DNA of 42,581 bases from a virus. Shown in pieces: positions 15,939-22,257 of this stretch (positions are counted from its first letter, which is position 1; each line of letters begins with the position of its first letter). Below the pieces are notes generated by a model. The model was not told the origin of the DNA. It saw only the letters and a program-made list of their open reading frames with translations, and searched no databases. The translations under genes and the position numbers were made by a program. The stretch is taken from IMG/VR virus record IMGVR_UViG_3300029787_000105, positions 1 through 42,581 of that record. One strand, 5' to 3'.

Positions 15939-16181
15939 ATGAACACAGAAATAAGTAAAGATTGGTTTGCATACGTACTATCAAGGTTCGTTGCTTTTGA
16001 GATGGATGAAGAAGAACGGCAGAAATTTATTGAGAGATTGATATCAAGTTGGATGTACACCAATAAAAATTGGAACCTATATGAAGTAAGTACGCACCTC
16101 AATCTACCTCACTTTGGAGAACCTATTACAAAGTTAGAGAGCAATCCATTTTGGGAAAAAGAATTGAACAACATAAAATAA
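15939..16181 (+). CDS. Hypothetical 80-aa early protein
   Basis: Helical and acidic, with FEMDEEERQKFIERLISSW and LPHFGEPITKLESNPFWEKE. GGAAAGAAAG precedes the ATG. No family is recognised; it belongs to the run of small genes after promoter 3. Confidence 0.6.
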   Translation: MNTEISKDWFAYVLSRFVAFEMDEEERQKFIERLISSWMYTNKNWNLYEVSTHLNLPHFGEPITKLESNPFWEKELNNIK

Positions 16182-16199
16182 AAGAAAGGGGCATAGATT

Positions 16200-16469
16200 A
16201 TGACAAAACTCGAAAGATATAACACAATACAGTTTGCTTTGAGGGTGGTTCAACAGTATGCTAGAAAAGAAATAAGGGATGTATTCAAGGAGATTAAGAG
16301 AGTAAAAAGCACAAACGACAACAAGACAACTAAAGAGAAAGATTTGGCAAATCTATATGACGATATAAACTGCCTACAAAAAAGAAAGAGAATTGCAGAG
16401 GTACTATTGTCAGATGAATTTGAGGTACTAAGAAAAAATTCTAAGAAGTTAAAAAGCTTGGAACTTTAA
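16200..16469 (+). CDS. Hypothetical 89-aa coiled-coil protein
   Basis: Basic and helical, with RKEIRDVFKEIKRVKSTNDN and KKRKRIAEVLLSDEFEVL. It is likely a coiled coil. GAAAGGGGCATAG precedes the ATG. Its last codons overlap promoter 4, so that promoter is embedded in the gene end. Confidence 0.6.
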   Translation: MTKLERYNTIQFALRVVQQYARKEIRDVFKEIKRVKSTNDNKTTKEKDLANLYDDINCLQKRKRIAEVLLSDEFEVLRKNSKKLKSLEL

Positions 16470-16488
16470 TTAAACTTAAGCGTATAAT
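16458..16488 (+). promoter_or_regulatory. GGAAC-type phage promoter 4
   Basis: TTGGAACTTT at 16458, spacer 19 bp, TATAAT at 16483-16488. It is the best -10 match of the family and precedes the cluster of Cys-rich and acidic small genes. Confidence 0.65.
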
Positions 16489-16509
16489 AAATAAAGAGAG
16501 GAAACAAAC

Positions 16510-16740
16510 ATGGCGATGTACACACCACAACAAGAGTACGGATGCGACGGCACGGGATGCAACGAGTCAATCAAGATTGACATGGAGATAAGATATAGAA
16601 ACTACGGGGATGATGATGGTTTCTATTGTTGGAAAGAAACAACCAAGACCTTAATCAATGATTGGGGTTGGACAGAGGACGAGCAATGCGACGAGACTCA
16701 CTACTGCGATGCTTGTTCAGAAGAAAGCGAGGTGGAGTGA
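16510..16740 (+). CDS. Cys-rich 76-aa protein, probable zinc binding
   Basis: Cysteines occur in YGCDGTGCNES near residues 11-17 and in EQCDETHYCDACSE near 59-68, arranged as two C-x4-6-C type knuckles that could bind zinc. GAGAGGAAACAAAC precedes the ATG. Its end, ESEVE, and the DNA around the stop are repeated at the end of the next gene. Function unknown. Confidence 0.6.
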   Translation: MAMYTPQQEYGCDGTGCNESIKIDMEIRYRNYGDDDGFYCWKETTKTLINDWGWTEDEQCDETHYCDACSEESEVE

Positions 16741-16925
16741 TGCAGATAGATACTATTAAAGATGAGCTATTTATTTACCTTAACGATGCAATATCGGAGT
16801 ATATAGGTAAGTACGATTTAATGTTAGGGGATATATCCAACGAGCTAGATAGCAAATATAGTAAAGGATATAACCTAATAGCAGAATCAGTATACGAACA
16901 AATAAAAGAAAGTGAGGTGGAGTGA
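16740..16925 (+). CDS. Hypothetical 61-aa acidic protein
   Basis: ATG at 16740 shares its A with the previous TGA (TGATG), and GAGGTGGAG inside the upstream gene serves as ribosome site. The protein is helical (MQIDTIKDELFIYLNDAIS) and ends ESEVE, as does its neighbour. No family is recognised. Confidence 0.6.
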   Translation: MQIDTIKDELFIYLNDAISEYIGKYDLMLGDISNELDSKYSKGYNLIAESVYEQIKESEVE

Positions 16926-17146
16926 TGGACTTTGTTTTATATTGGATTGATAGAGGGGAGTTTGAGTTTGAAAGACATAACTATCCCTACATCTACCATA
17001 CCACTTCAGTTACAGAGGAGATATGGGACAACGGAAGAAAAGCAGATAAAAAGAGAAGAGATATAACCGAGGCATGGGTTCCAATCAGTGAGTTGCCAAA
17101 AGATAAAAAACAAATATTAAATAAAATGATTAAGGAGGTGAACTAA
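16925..17146 (+). CDS. Hypothetical 73-aa early protein
   Basis: ATG at 16925 again shares a TGATG junction with the upstream stop and uses GAGGTGGAG. The sequence has ERHNYPYIYHTTSVTEEIW and a basic middle (GRKADKKRRDITEAW). It is translationally coupled on both sides. No function is assigned. Confidence 0.6.
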   Translation: MDFVLYWIDRGEFEFERHNYPYIYHTTSVTEEIWDNGRKADKKRRDITEAWVPISELPKDKKQILNKMIKEVN

Positions 17147-17526
17147 TGGGCAGATTCTACAATGGAGACGTAGAGGGTAAATGGTGGTTCGGCGTACAAT
17201 CCTCAGATACTCCACAAAAGTTCGGAGGTTATGAGACACGTATAGATTACACAATCTGTGATGATGATACATTTAAGAACAGAATGGAGTGTATAGAGAA
17301 TGACTTAGAAGATAGGCTACCGATTCTAGAAAAGTTCTTCAAGGAAGAGCCTTACTATAACAATGAGAAGTTACACAAATATATGTCTAAGCACATTGAG
17401 GGCTACGAATTAGAGTGGGTTAGTCAAGACGTTGAGGACTACGCAGACTACTGCTTTGGTAAGGAAGTTCAACGGCACTTCAAGGAGAGTGGCGAGAAAT
17501 ATTGCAATGTTAATTCGGAGTTGTAA
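17146..17526 (+). CDS. Hypothetical 126-aa early protein
   Basis: Begins MGRFYNGDVEGKWWFGVQSS, a motif also seen in other phage hypothetical proteins. The remainder is acidic and helical with aromatic residues (KYMSKHIEGYELEWVSQDVE). A strong AAGGAGGTG precedes the ATG, and the start overlaps the previous stop by one base. Function unknown. Confidence 0.65.
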   Translation: MGRFYNGDVEGKWWFGVQSSDTPQKFGGYETRIDYTICDDDTFKNRMECIENDLEDRLPILEKFFKEEPYYNNEKLHKYMSKHIEGYELEWVSQDVEDYADYCFGKEVQRHFKESGEKYCNVNSEL

Positions 17527-17584
17527 AAAAATCGGGGAACCTTCAGAGCCGTCCCGCGTTAAAGAAGAAAAGAAAGGACAACAG

Positions 17585-17992
17585 ATGAACAGAGAATTAG
17601 CACAGAAGGGGATTGATGCCTACGTTGACGCAGAGTTTCCCCTAAACATATTTAAGAGTTGGGATGTCGTGATGAACTTCTTCAGTGAGGTAGAGCAAAA
17701 GACAGATGAAGAGTCGCAAGAGATGTACGACAAACTTCCCGATGAGGTCATGCTTTACAGAGGCATACTAGCGAAGGAGAGGTTTGACACACAACTCGGT
17801 GCGTCATGGACAACCAATGAGGAGGTGGCAAAGATGTTTGCCCTACGATTCAGTAGATTAGGAGGCACGCCGTTCATTATGAAAGGCGAGATAGATAAGG
17901 AGAACATATTGTACTTCACAAACGCCAGACAAGAGTCAGAGGCTATAATCAACCCAGATTCTATGATATGGGTAGACCATGAGGAGTTGTAA
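17585..17992 (+). CDS. Probable ADP-ribosyltransferase
   Basis: A 135-aa protein with the arrangement of R-S-E class ADP-ribosyltransferases: LPDEVMLYRG with R59; LGASWTTNEEVAKMFALRF with S74-W-T76, followed by the usual helix; and ARQESEAII with the E117-S-E119 pair at the ExE catalytic position. Such enzymes move ADP-ribose from NAD+ to proteins or nucleic acids; phage examples modify host RNA polymerase and ribosomal proteins. The target is unknown here. Start ATG at 17585 has AAAGGACAAC upstream. It lies in the small-gene cluster after promoter 4, as expected for a host-takeover or anti-defence protein. Confidence 0.65.
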   Translation: MNRELAQKGIDAYVDAEFPLNIFKSWDVVMNFFSEVEQKTDEESQEMYDKLPDEVMLYRGILAKERFDTQLGASWTTNEEVAKMFALRFSRLGGTPFIMKGEIDKENILYFTNARQESEAIINPDSMIWVDHEEL

Positions 17993-18150
17993 TGATGAAA
18001 AAGTATTACCAGACGTTACGTGAGGCAAAGAAAGCATTGAAGCAAAACCCTTATGGTTACGACTTTAGAATATGGGACTTAGGTAAGCATAGAAAGAAAA
18101 GAAGATTCTTTGTGGGCACTAAGCTCGAATGGCTTAACTTTGCAAGATGA
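17992..18150 (+). CDS. Small basic 52-aa protein
   Basis: ATG at 17992 overlaps the previous TAA. The sequence starts MMKKYYQTLREAKKALKQN, then a basic beta section (GKHRKKRRFFVGTKLEWL). The junctions on both sides are overlaps, which supports a real gene. A nucleic-acid-binding role is possible from charge alone. Confidence 0.55.
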   Translation: MMKKYYQTLREAKKALKQNPYGYDFRIWDLGKHRKKRRFFVGTKLEWLNFAR

Positions 18151-18233
18151 TAACATTTAGAAGGTCATATTATTGTGTTGGACATTTTGTCATGCCACTA
18201 TTTATATTATGGTACATGATACCAGCACATTAG
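18147..18233 (+). CDS. Tiny 28-aa hydrophobic peptide
   Basis: ATG at 18147 overlaps the previous TGA (ATGA). The sequence starts MITFRRSYYCV and continues FVMPLFILWYMIPAH, a single short membrane segment after positive residues. It could be a membrane micropeptide. The small size makes this uncertain. Confidence 0.4.
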   Translation: MITFRRSYYCVGHFVMPLFILWYMIPAH

Positions 18234-18242
18234 GAAATATAA

Positions 18243-18728
18243 ATGCTACGTGAAAAGATACATCAACTACGGGGCGAGGGATATAGCTACAATGCCATTT
18301 CTAAGCTCTTAAGATGCTCTAAATCAACGATTAATTATCATTTGGTACTTGGTGCCAAAGAAAAGATTATAGCTCGAAATAAGCGATATAAATGGAAGAA
18401 GAAAGTTGATGAATTTAATCTTGGTTTGCGTGAAAGATACGAATGGAAGTATGATTATTTGCTGAACAAGCAATGCGTAGTTTGTGGCGAGAGTAATCCA
18501 TTGGCTTTGCAGTTCGACCACAAGAGCAAATATATCAAGACGGATAACATGGCAAATCTTTTTCGGAACAAAGTAACGATTGAAGAGTTAGAGAAAGAGG
18601 CAAGTAAATGCAGGGTGTTATGTGCGAATTGCCACCAAATAAAAACAGCGAAGGAGACTAACAGAATGTTTTATCAGATATGTATGGAAAGAAAAATAGA
18701 GGACTTTATAAATGAATGTGGAAGATAA
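18243..18728 (+). CDS. Free-standing HNH endonuclease with HTH domain
   Basis: A 161-aa protein. Residues 1-35 form a helix-turn-helix (GYSYNAISKLLRCSKSTI). Residues 75-140 form the HNH nuclease: C78-x2-C81, D92-H93, then C127-x2-C130-H131 with N129. This is the layout of phage homing-type endonucleases that nick or cut a specific DNA site. It lies between unrelated small genes and is not inside an interrupted gene, so it is likely a free-standing mobile gene. Its end overlaps the next ATG by 17 bp. Confidence 0.85.
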   Translation: MLREKIHQLRGEGYSYNAISKLLRCSKSTINYHLVLGAKEKIIARNKRYKWKKKVDEFNLGLRERYEWKYDYLLNKQCVVCGESNPLALQFDHKSKYIKTDNMANLFRNKVTIEELEKEASKCRVLCANCHQIKTAKETNRMFYQICMERKIEDFINECGR

Positions 18729-18972
18729 GAAAACTTTTATTGCAGAGAACTACCCAGATTGTATGGTAGCAAACGGATTTGGAGATGCTATCTTAGGAAT
18801 TGTAGAGAGGTATGGACATGAAGCAGTAGTTCTATATGACAAGAACAAATGTATTGAGATACTAATGGAAAGGGATAAGATGTCAGAGGAAGATGCGTAT
18901 GAACACTTTTACTATAATGTGATTGGTTCCTACGTTGGCAAGTACACTCCATGTTTTGCTGAGATTCTGTAA
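18712..18972 (+). CDS. Conserved phage protein of unknown function, 86 aa
   Basis: Contains GIVERYGHEAVVLYDKNKCI and MSEEDAYEHFYYNVIGSYVG, then KYTPCFAE. This pattern is familiar from many phage early regions, but no function is known to me. It overlaps the HNH gene end by 17 bp and is read in another frame. Confidence 0.7.
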   Translation: MNVEDKKTFIAENYPDCMVANGFGDAILGIVERYGHEAVVLYDKNKCIEILMERDKMSEEDAYEHFYYNVIGSYVGKYTPCFAEIL

Positions 18973-18995
18973 TATAAATAGAAAGGGTAATAAAG

Positions 18996-19232
18996 ATGAA
19001 CGTAAAAGAATCGTTAGGAGATTACGAAAAAAAGATATTCGATAGGTTCGGATATGATGTTAATAAATTAAACGATGAGCAGATAGAAATTATTCTACAG
19101 CCTCAATGGGCACCAGAAAACTTTTATCAAGATGGAGAGATAGATAGTAGAATGGCAGACAGAATATGGGTTAAAAGATTGATAACGCTCGGAGTTTATA
19201 ATAGAAACTACGTTGAGTATATTCTAGGATAA
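18996..19232 (+). CDS. Hypothetical 78-aa early protein
   Basis: Acidic, helical, with LNDEQIEIILQPQWAPENFY in the middle; resembles small phage proteins of unknown role. GAAAGGGTAATAAAG precedes the ATG. It is the last gene before promoter 5. Confidence 0.6.
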   Translation: MNVKESLGDYEKKIFDRFGYDVNKLNDEQIEIILQPQWAPENFYQDGEIDSRMADRIWVKRLITLGVYNRNYVEYILG

Positions 19233-19325
19233 GGTTTAGGATATGAACACAACTAAAATAGTATTGATTAATTGAAGTTAATTTCACAAATAACAACAAT
19301 CAGTTTGTACCCTAAAAAAAATATT

Positions 19326-19356
19326 TGGGAACTTTATTGAAACTTAATAGTTATAA
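19326..19356 (+). promoter_or_regulatory. GGAAC-type phage promoter 5
   Basis: TGGGAACTTT starts at 19326. The -10 is TTATAA at 19351-19356 (19-bp spacer) or TATAAG at 19352-19357 (20 bp). Transcription should begin at about 19363, at GGG, and so inside the reading frame that follows. Confidence 0.5.
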
Positions 19357-19360
19357 GAGT

Positions 19361-19561
19361 ATGGGTATCATTATTGAAAGTAGGACAGAAATTGTCAGGG
19401 TGTTAGAAACCTATCTTGATACCCTTTTAACGAGAGCCTCTGTATTCAGATGTGTGTTGGGCAGTCTGGACTCTTCAGAGAAAACTGAGGTCTTGCTTGA
19501 AGGTGCACTAAGGCAAGAGACCAAACAACGGAGGCTCTTAAATTTAAGGACAAAAGCATGA
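19361..19561 (+). CDS. Doubtful 66-codon frame over a structured region
   Basis: An ATG at 19361 begins MGIIIESRTEIVRVLETYL and ends with a TGA overlapping the next ATG (ATGA), which favours a gene. Against it: no ribosome site precedes the ATG, the promoter-5 start point lies at or after the ATG, and the sequence can fold extensively (see the RNA entry). It may be a leaderless gene, a gene read from upstream transcripts, or not coding. Confidence 0.35.
   Translation: MGIIIESRTEIVRVLETYLDTLLTRASVFRCVLGSLDSSEKTEVLLEGALRQETKQRRLLNLRTKA
19363..19548 (+). ncRNA. Candidate structured RNA from promoter 5
   Basis: GGGTATC (19363-19369) pairs with GATACCC (19418-19424), enclosing a GACA/TGTC hairpin (19384-19396). 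AGAGCCTC (19433-19440) pairs with GAGGCTCT (19531-19538), extended by T-G and G-C pairs. Inside this, CAGTCTG (19462-19468) pairs with CAGA and CTG across a bulge, and GGTCTTGC (19489-19496) pairs with GCAA/GACC around a 2-nt bulge. CTTAAATTTAAG (19537-19548) is a palindrome at the 3' side. Individual helices could arise by chance; the nested order starting at the predicted transcription start is what is suggestive. Confidence 0.4.
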
Positions 19562-19854
19562 ACAAGAACAGCGTTAGATACTTAGAAAGATTAATGAAAG
19601 CGGAGATGGACAAGCACAAGGTAGCTTTAAAAGATTTTAGATTTAGACAGCGTGGCATTAGGAAGATTGTAAATGACGTAATACCACAAGATGCAGACAG
19701 ATTAGTAAAGATAGGCGATAGGGCAAAATGGTTGATGAATAATGTACCAGAGAATTATAAGTACGGAGAGATGATAGAAATTAATAACGCAATTGCTAGT
19801 AACTTGTATGAGCATTTACAAAGAGTAGCAGAAAGGTATATAGGTGAATTATGA
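19558..19854 (+). CDS. Hypothetical 98-aa basic early protein
   Basis: Helical and basic, with LKDFRFRQRGIRKIVNDVI and IASNLYEHLQRVAERYIGEL. No family is recognised. The ATG overlaps the stop of the doubtful upstream frame, and its own stop overlaps the next ATG (ATGA). AAGGACAAAAGC precedes the start. Confidence 0.6.
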   Translation: MNKNSVRYLERLMKAEMDKHKVALKDFRFRQRGIRKIVNDVIPQDADRLVKIGDRAKWLMNNVPENYKYGEMIEINNAIASNLYEHLQRVAERYIGEL

Positions 19855-20045
19855 TAGGCGGAGATAAAACAGCAGTACAATGCCCAGAGTGTGATGAGAC
19901 TTTGGTTTGGTGGGAGTTTGGAGATTCTGGAGACCAATCAGATTTAGGAATGGGCTGTGAGAATGCAAAGTGCGAGGGCTTTGAGGTACAGCCAGATGAT
20001 GTTTACTCAGCTATCGTAGCAGAGGCAGAAAGATTAGTATCGTAG
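19851..20045 (+). CDS. Small zinc-ribbon protein (64 aa)
   Basis: VQCPECDETLVWWE gives the first knuckle (C11-x2-C14), and MGCENAKCEGF gives the second (C36-x4-C41), so zinc binding is likely. The remainder is acidic. Coupled to the previous gene by ATGA. Its stop codon lies in the first helix of the structured element that follows. Function unknown. Confidence 0.65.
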   Translation: MIGGDKTAVQCPECDETLVWWEFGDSGDQSDLGMGCENAKCEGFEVQPDDVYSAIVAEAERLVS

Positions 20046-20163
20046 TGCACGTTTGTATTGCCAAAGGTTTTTTTCGGGAAGTCAGTTCATCGCTTCCTCT
20101 TTATTTCCCTTTGGCACGCACTGCGATAAAGCGGGGGAGGTATTTTAACCACGCACCTCCCCC
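20044..20163 (+). ncRNA. Structured intergenic RNA element
   Basis: Three nested helices: AGTGC (20044-20048) with GCACT (20118-20122); TGCCAAAGG (20059-20067) with CCTTTGGCA (20108-20116), 9 bp perfect; GGAAG (20077-20081) with CTTCC (20093-20097). A separate hairpin follows, GGGGGAGGT (20133-20141) with ACCTCCCCC (20155-20163). The stretch has no convincing gene, and GC is higher than around it. It does not match tRNA or tmRNA. It may be a non-coding RNA, a processing site or a cis-regulator of the next gene. Confidence 0.6.
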
Positions 20164-20200
20164 CTCTCGATTTAAGATTTATAAACAAGAAAGGGATAAT

Positions 20201-20611
20201 ATGTTAGTAAAGGATTTTTTTAAGTGGGCACGTAAAGAATCTGAGGTAGAGCTAGATTTGATGGAGAAGAAGGGAATCGAGTACACAATATCAGATAAGG
20301 ACAAACTTGCTAATTTCAAGTCAATCGGACAACGGCTACGATGTCAACCGGAGTTTGTTGCTATGGTATATTTACTAAAGCACATGGATAGTGTAAGGAA
20401 TTATGTATTAGAGGGTACAGAGGCATCTGACGAACCGATAGAAGGTAGGCTCAGAGATATACGTAATTATTGTTTACTGCTAGGTGCCTTAATAAAAGAA
20501 CGCAAAGAAGAAGGTAAAGGTTTTAAGAAAGAGTCACGAGACTTTTTCAAGCTAACAGATAATTATATTAGCGACCTGCAAAAGAAAAATAAAAAGAATG
20601 ATAAATCCTAA
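20201..20611 (+). CDS. MazG/NMAD-like all-helical protein
   Basis: A 136-aa protein from ATG 20201 (AAGGGATAAT upstream). YTISDKDKLANFKSIGQRLR, VYLLKHMDSVRNYV and EPIEGRLRDIRNYCLLLGAL match the pattern of phage all-alpha proteins related to MazG-type NTP pyrophosphatases (nucleotide-modification-associated domain). The acidic E..GR..D..NY set would hold metal. In the wider superfamily these hydrolyse nucleotides; the substrate here is unknown. A longer frame upstream is unlikely because it runs through the structured element. Confidence 0.55.
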   Translation: MLVKDFFKWARKESEVELDLMEKKGIEYTISDKDKLANFKSIGQRLRCQPEFVAMVYLLKHMDSVRNYVLEGTEASDEPIEGRLRDIRNYCLLLGALIKERKEEGKGFKKESRDFFKLTDNYISDLQKKNKKNDKS

Positions 20612-20861
20612 TTTACTCCATGAGGAATTAAACATTGATGATTTTGAATTAAAAATTGAATTAAAAACCACAGAGTGTATTTGGAAAAGCTTTGAGATTT
20701 TAGATAGGACATTTTTTGATGATATGTACGAATGGTTTTACAAAGAAGAGAACGCACTTAATAGGTGCGAAGAGTTAGATGATAGTGAGTTAGAAAGAAT
20801 AAGTGATATATGCAATGCGATTCAATTAGACGCTATAATTTTTAACGACTTACAGAGATAA
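20598..20861 (+). CDS. Hypothetical 87-aa acidic protein
   Basis: Acidic and helical with FFDDMYEWFYKEENALNRCE. It overlaps the previous gene by 14 bp, with AAAAGAAAAATAAAAAG before the ATG as a poor ribosome site, so coupling is likely. No family is recognised. Confidence 0.55.
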   Translation: MINPNLLHEELNIDDFELKIELKTTECIWKSFEILDRTFFDDMYEWFYKEENALNRCEELDDSELERISDICNAIQLDAIIFNDLQR

Positions 20862-20897
20862 ATTTAAAAAAAACAAAAAAGAAGGGAACAAAATAAG

Positions 20898-21005
20898 ATG
20901 GGTATAGTTAAAGACCTATGTTTACTATTTGTGTATGAATGTAAACGTAACAAAGAATTTATTTTAGGAATGATAATAGGAATCATTATCGGTAAGATAA
21001 TATAG
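20898..21005 (+). CDS. Tiny 35-aa membrane protein
   Basis: MGIVKDLCLLFVYECKRNKE, then FILGMIIGIIIGKII, a hydrophobic Gly/Ile membrane segment with a GxxxG-like spacing. GAAGGGAAC lies upstream. It fits between two genes of the same strand and may be a small membrane effector. It is too short to classify. Confidence 0.5.
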   Translation: MGIVKDLCLLFVYECKRNKEFILGMIIGIIIGKII

Positions 21006-21016
21006 AAAGGTTAATA

Positions 21017-21247
21017 GTGTTGGCGAATTACGATAAGATTATAGAACAAATACAATCTGAGATAGTGAGGATACGGGAAGCTAATAAGAAGTTGCTACTA
21101 AAGAATAGCACATTGCAGTACGCAGAAAATACGATGTACTTAGCAGGTCTTTATAAGGGGTTAAGTATTGTTACGGACCACGTAAGAGACGAATTAAAAG
21201 AGCTAGATAAATGGGCAGACGATAAGCAAAATGACATTTCTGCTTGA
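21017..21247 (+). CDS. Hypothetical coiled-coil protein (76 aa)
   Basis: Starts at GTG 21017 after GAAAGGTTAATA. Residues 5-35 are a charged coiled coil (YDKIIEQIQSEIVRIREANK). The rest is helical and acidic. No function is recognised. Confidence 0.55.
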   Translation: MLANYDKIIEQIQSEIVRIREANKKLLLKNSTLQYAENTMYLAGLYKGLSIVTDHVRDELKELDKWADDKQNDISA

Positions 21248-21302
21248 ATATGGCAAGAAACAGTGTAAATTCCGAAAGTATCAGCAATTATTTAGGAGAG
21301 TT

Positions 21303-21530
21303 ATGTTGTTAAACAAAACTGCAATTAAAAAAATGTTTCACGATGAGGGCATACAGGTCAATGTATTAGCACTCAACATTGTAGAACGCCTTGTGCGATA
21401 CGTGGTAGATTCTATGATAATCGGAGCAAAGTTCAAGAAAGTAAAAAGGGTTAAGCCTAGCAATATAGAAAAGATATCTGATGAAGAGATAAAAACTATG
21501 CTTATACACATGGATGATAGACCTTTTTAA
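21303..21530 (+). CDS. Probable histone-fold DNA-binding protein
   Basis: ATG 21303 is chosen because AGGAG lies 5 bp before it; this gives 75 aa. The pattern matches a single histone fold: alpha1 NKTAIKKMFHDEG (4-16), loop 1 IQVN, long alpha2 VLALNIVERLVRYVVDSMII (21-40) running on to KFKK, loop 2 VKRVKPSNI (47-55), then a short alpha3. Loop 2 is very like the RKTIKAEDI of archaeal histones. Histone-like proteins are known in some phages. The C-terminus ends DDRPF, like the tail of single-strand-binding proteins. It overlaps the next gene by 17 bp. Confidence 0.5.
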   Translation: MLLNKTAIKKMFHDEGIQVNVLALNIVERLVRYVVDSMIIGAKFKKVKRVKPSNIEKISDEEIKTMLIHMDDRPF

Positions 21531-22257
21531 GATATACGATGACTATATTATGGACCTCAAGGGCGAGAACTATGACGCCCGATACGAGGGTAAGGATACA
21601 TGGTTTCACGCATCTGGCGCAGGTTTGTGTATGCGTAAACACTACTTTGCCCAGATAGAAAAGCTACCGACCGGAGACAAGGACTCTAACACGATGCGAC
21701 TCTTCAGACTTGGTGACTTGGTTCACGGAGATATGCAAGAGGCATTAGAAAGATACGCAAAAAAGAACGGGTACGAGGTTCACATTGAGACAGAGATTCT
21801 GATTCCACGATTGAATGTACGCAGCTTTGTAGATGCTATGATTCTAAAAGATGGTGCATTGTACGATATCAAAACGTGTAACGATTTCAAGTGGCAATCT
21901 CTCTTTGGCAGATACGGAAGTAAAGAGGCACCGCAAAATTATGCAATTCAGTTGGGAACTTATGGGCTTTATTATCGTGAAAACAATATAAAGATAAATA
22001 AGATGGCACTACTTTTTTATAACAAGAACAATTCACGTGTCAAAGAATTAAAGGTACCGAGAAAGTATATTGATATCGCAGAAAGATATTGGCTAAAGGT
22101 AGAAGAATTATTTAAAGACGGCTTACCACCGATAGAGAAGGGGTTCTCTCCAGTAGAGGATTGGGAGTGTAACCCTAAGTATTGTTCGTTTTACGAGCCT
22201 TGTGGTGGTGGCATAAAAGGAATACAAGAAAGGGAAAACAAATGGACCAAGAGGTAG
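21514..22257 (+). CDS. Cas4-like PD-(D/E)XK nuclease with Fe-S cysteines
   Basis: A 247-aa RecB-family nuclease. H71 lies in LVHGDMQEALE, D107 in VDAMI, D118-I-K120 in LYDIKT is the (D/E)XK motif, and Q146 to Y150 the QlgtY motif. Four cysteines (C39; C219, C224, C230) match the split Fe-S cluster of Cas4 and AddB proteins. The family cuts or resects DNA ends. Here it is next to ssDNA-binding-type genes, so recombination-dependent replication or host DNA degradation is plausible. The start at 21514 has no good ribosome site; 21550 is an alternative. Confidence 0.8.
   Translation: MIDLFKIYDDYIMDLKGENYDARYEGKDTWFHASGAGLCMRKHYFAQIEKLPTGDKDSNTMRLFRLGDLVHGDMQEALERYAKKNGYEVHIETEILIPRLNVRSFVDAMILKDGALYDIKTCNDFKWQSLFGRYGSKEAPQNYAIQLGTYGLYYRENNIKINKMALLFYNKNNSRVKELKVPRKYIDIAERYWLKVEELFKDGLPPIEKGFSPVEDWECNPKYCSFYEPCGGGIKGIQERENKWTKR

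Noticed and set aside
18243-18728. HNH gene as part of a group I intron
   Set aside because: The flanking genes are intact and unrelated, and no intron core sequences were recognised nearby.
20045-20200. N-terminal extension of the MazG-like gene
   Set aside because: The extension would cross the structured element, has no ribosome site and an untypical sequence; ATG 20201 has AAGGG upstream.
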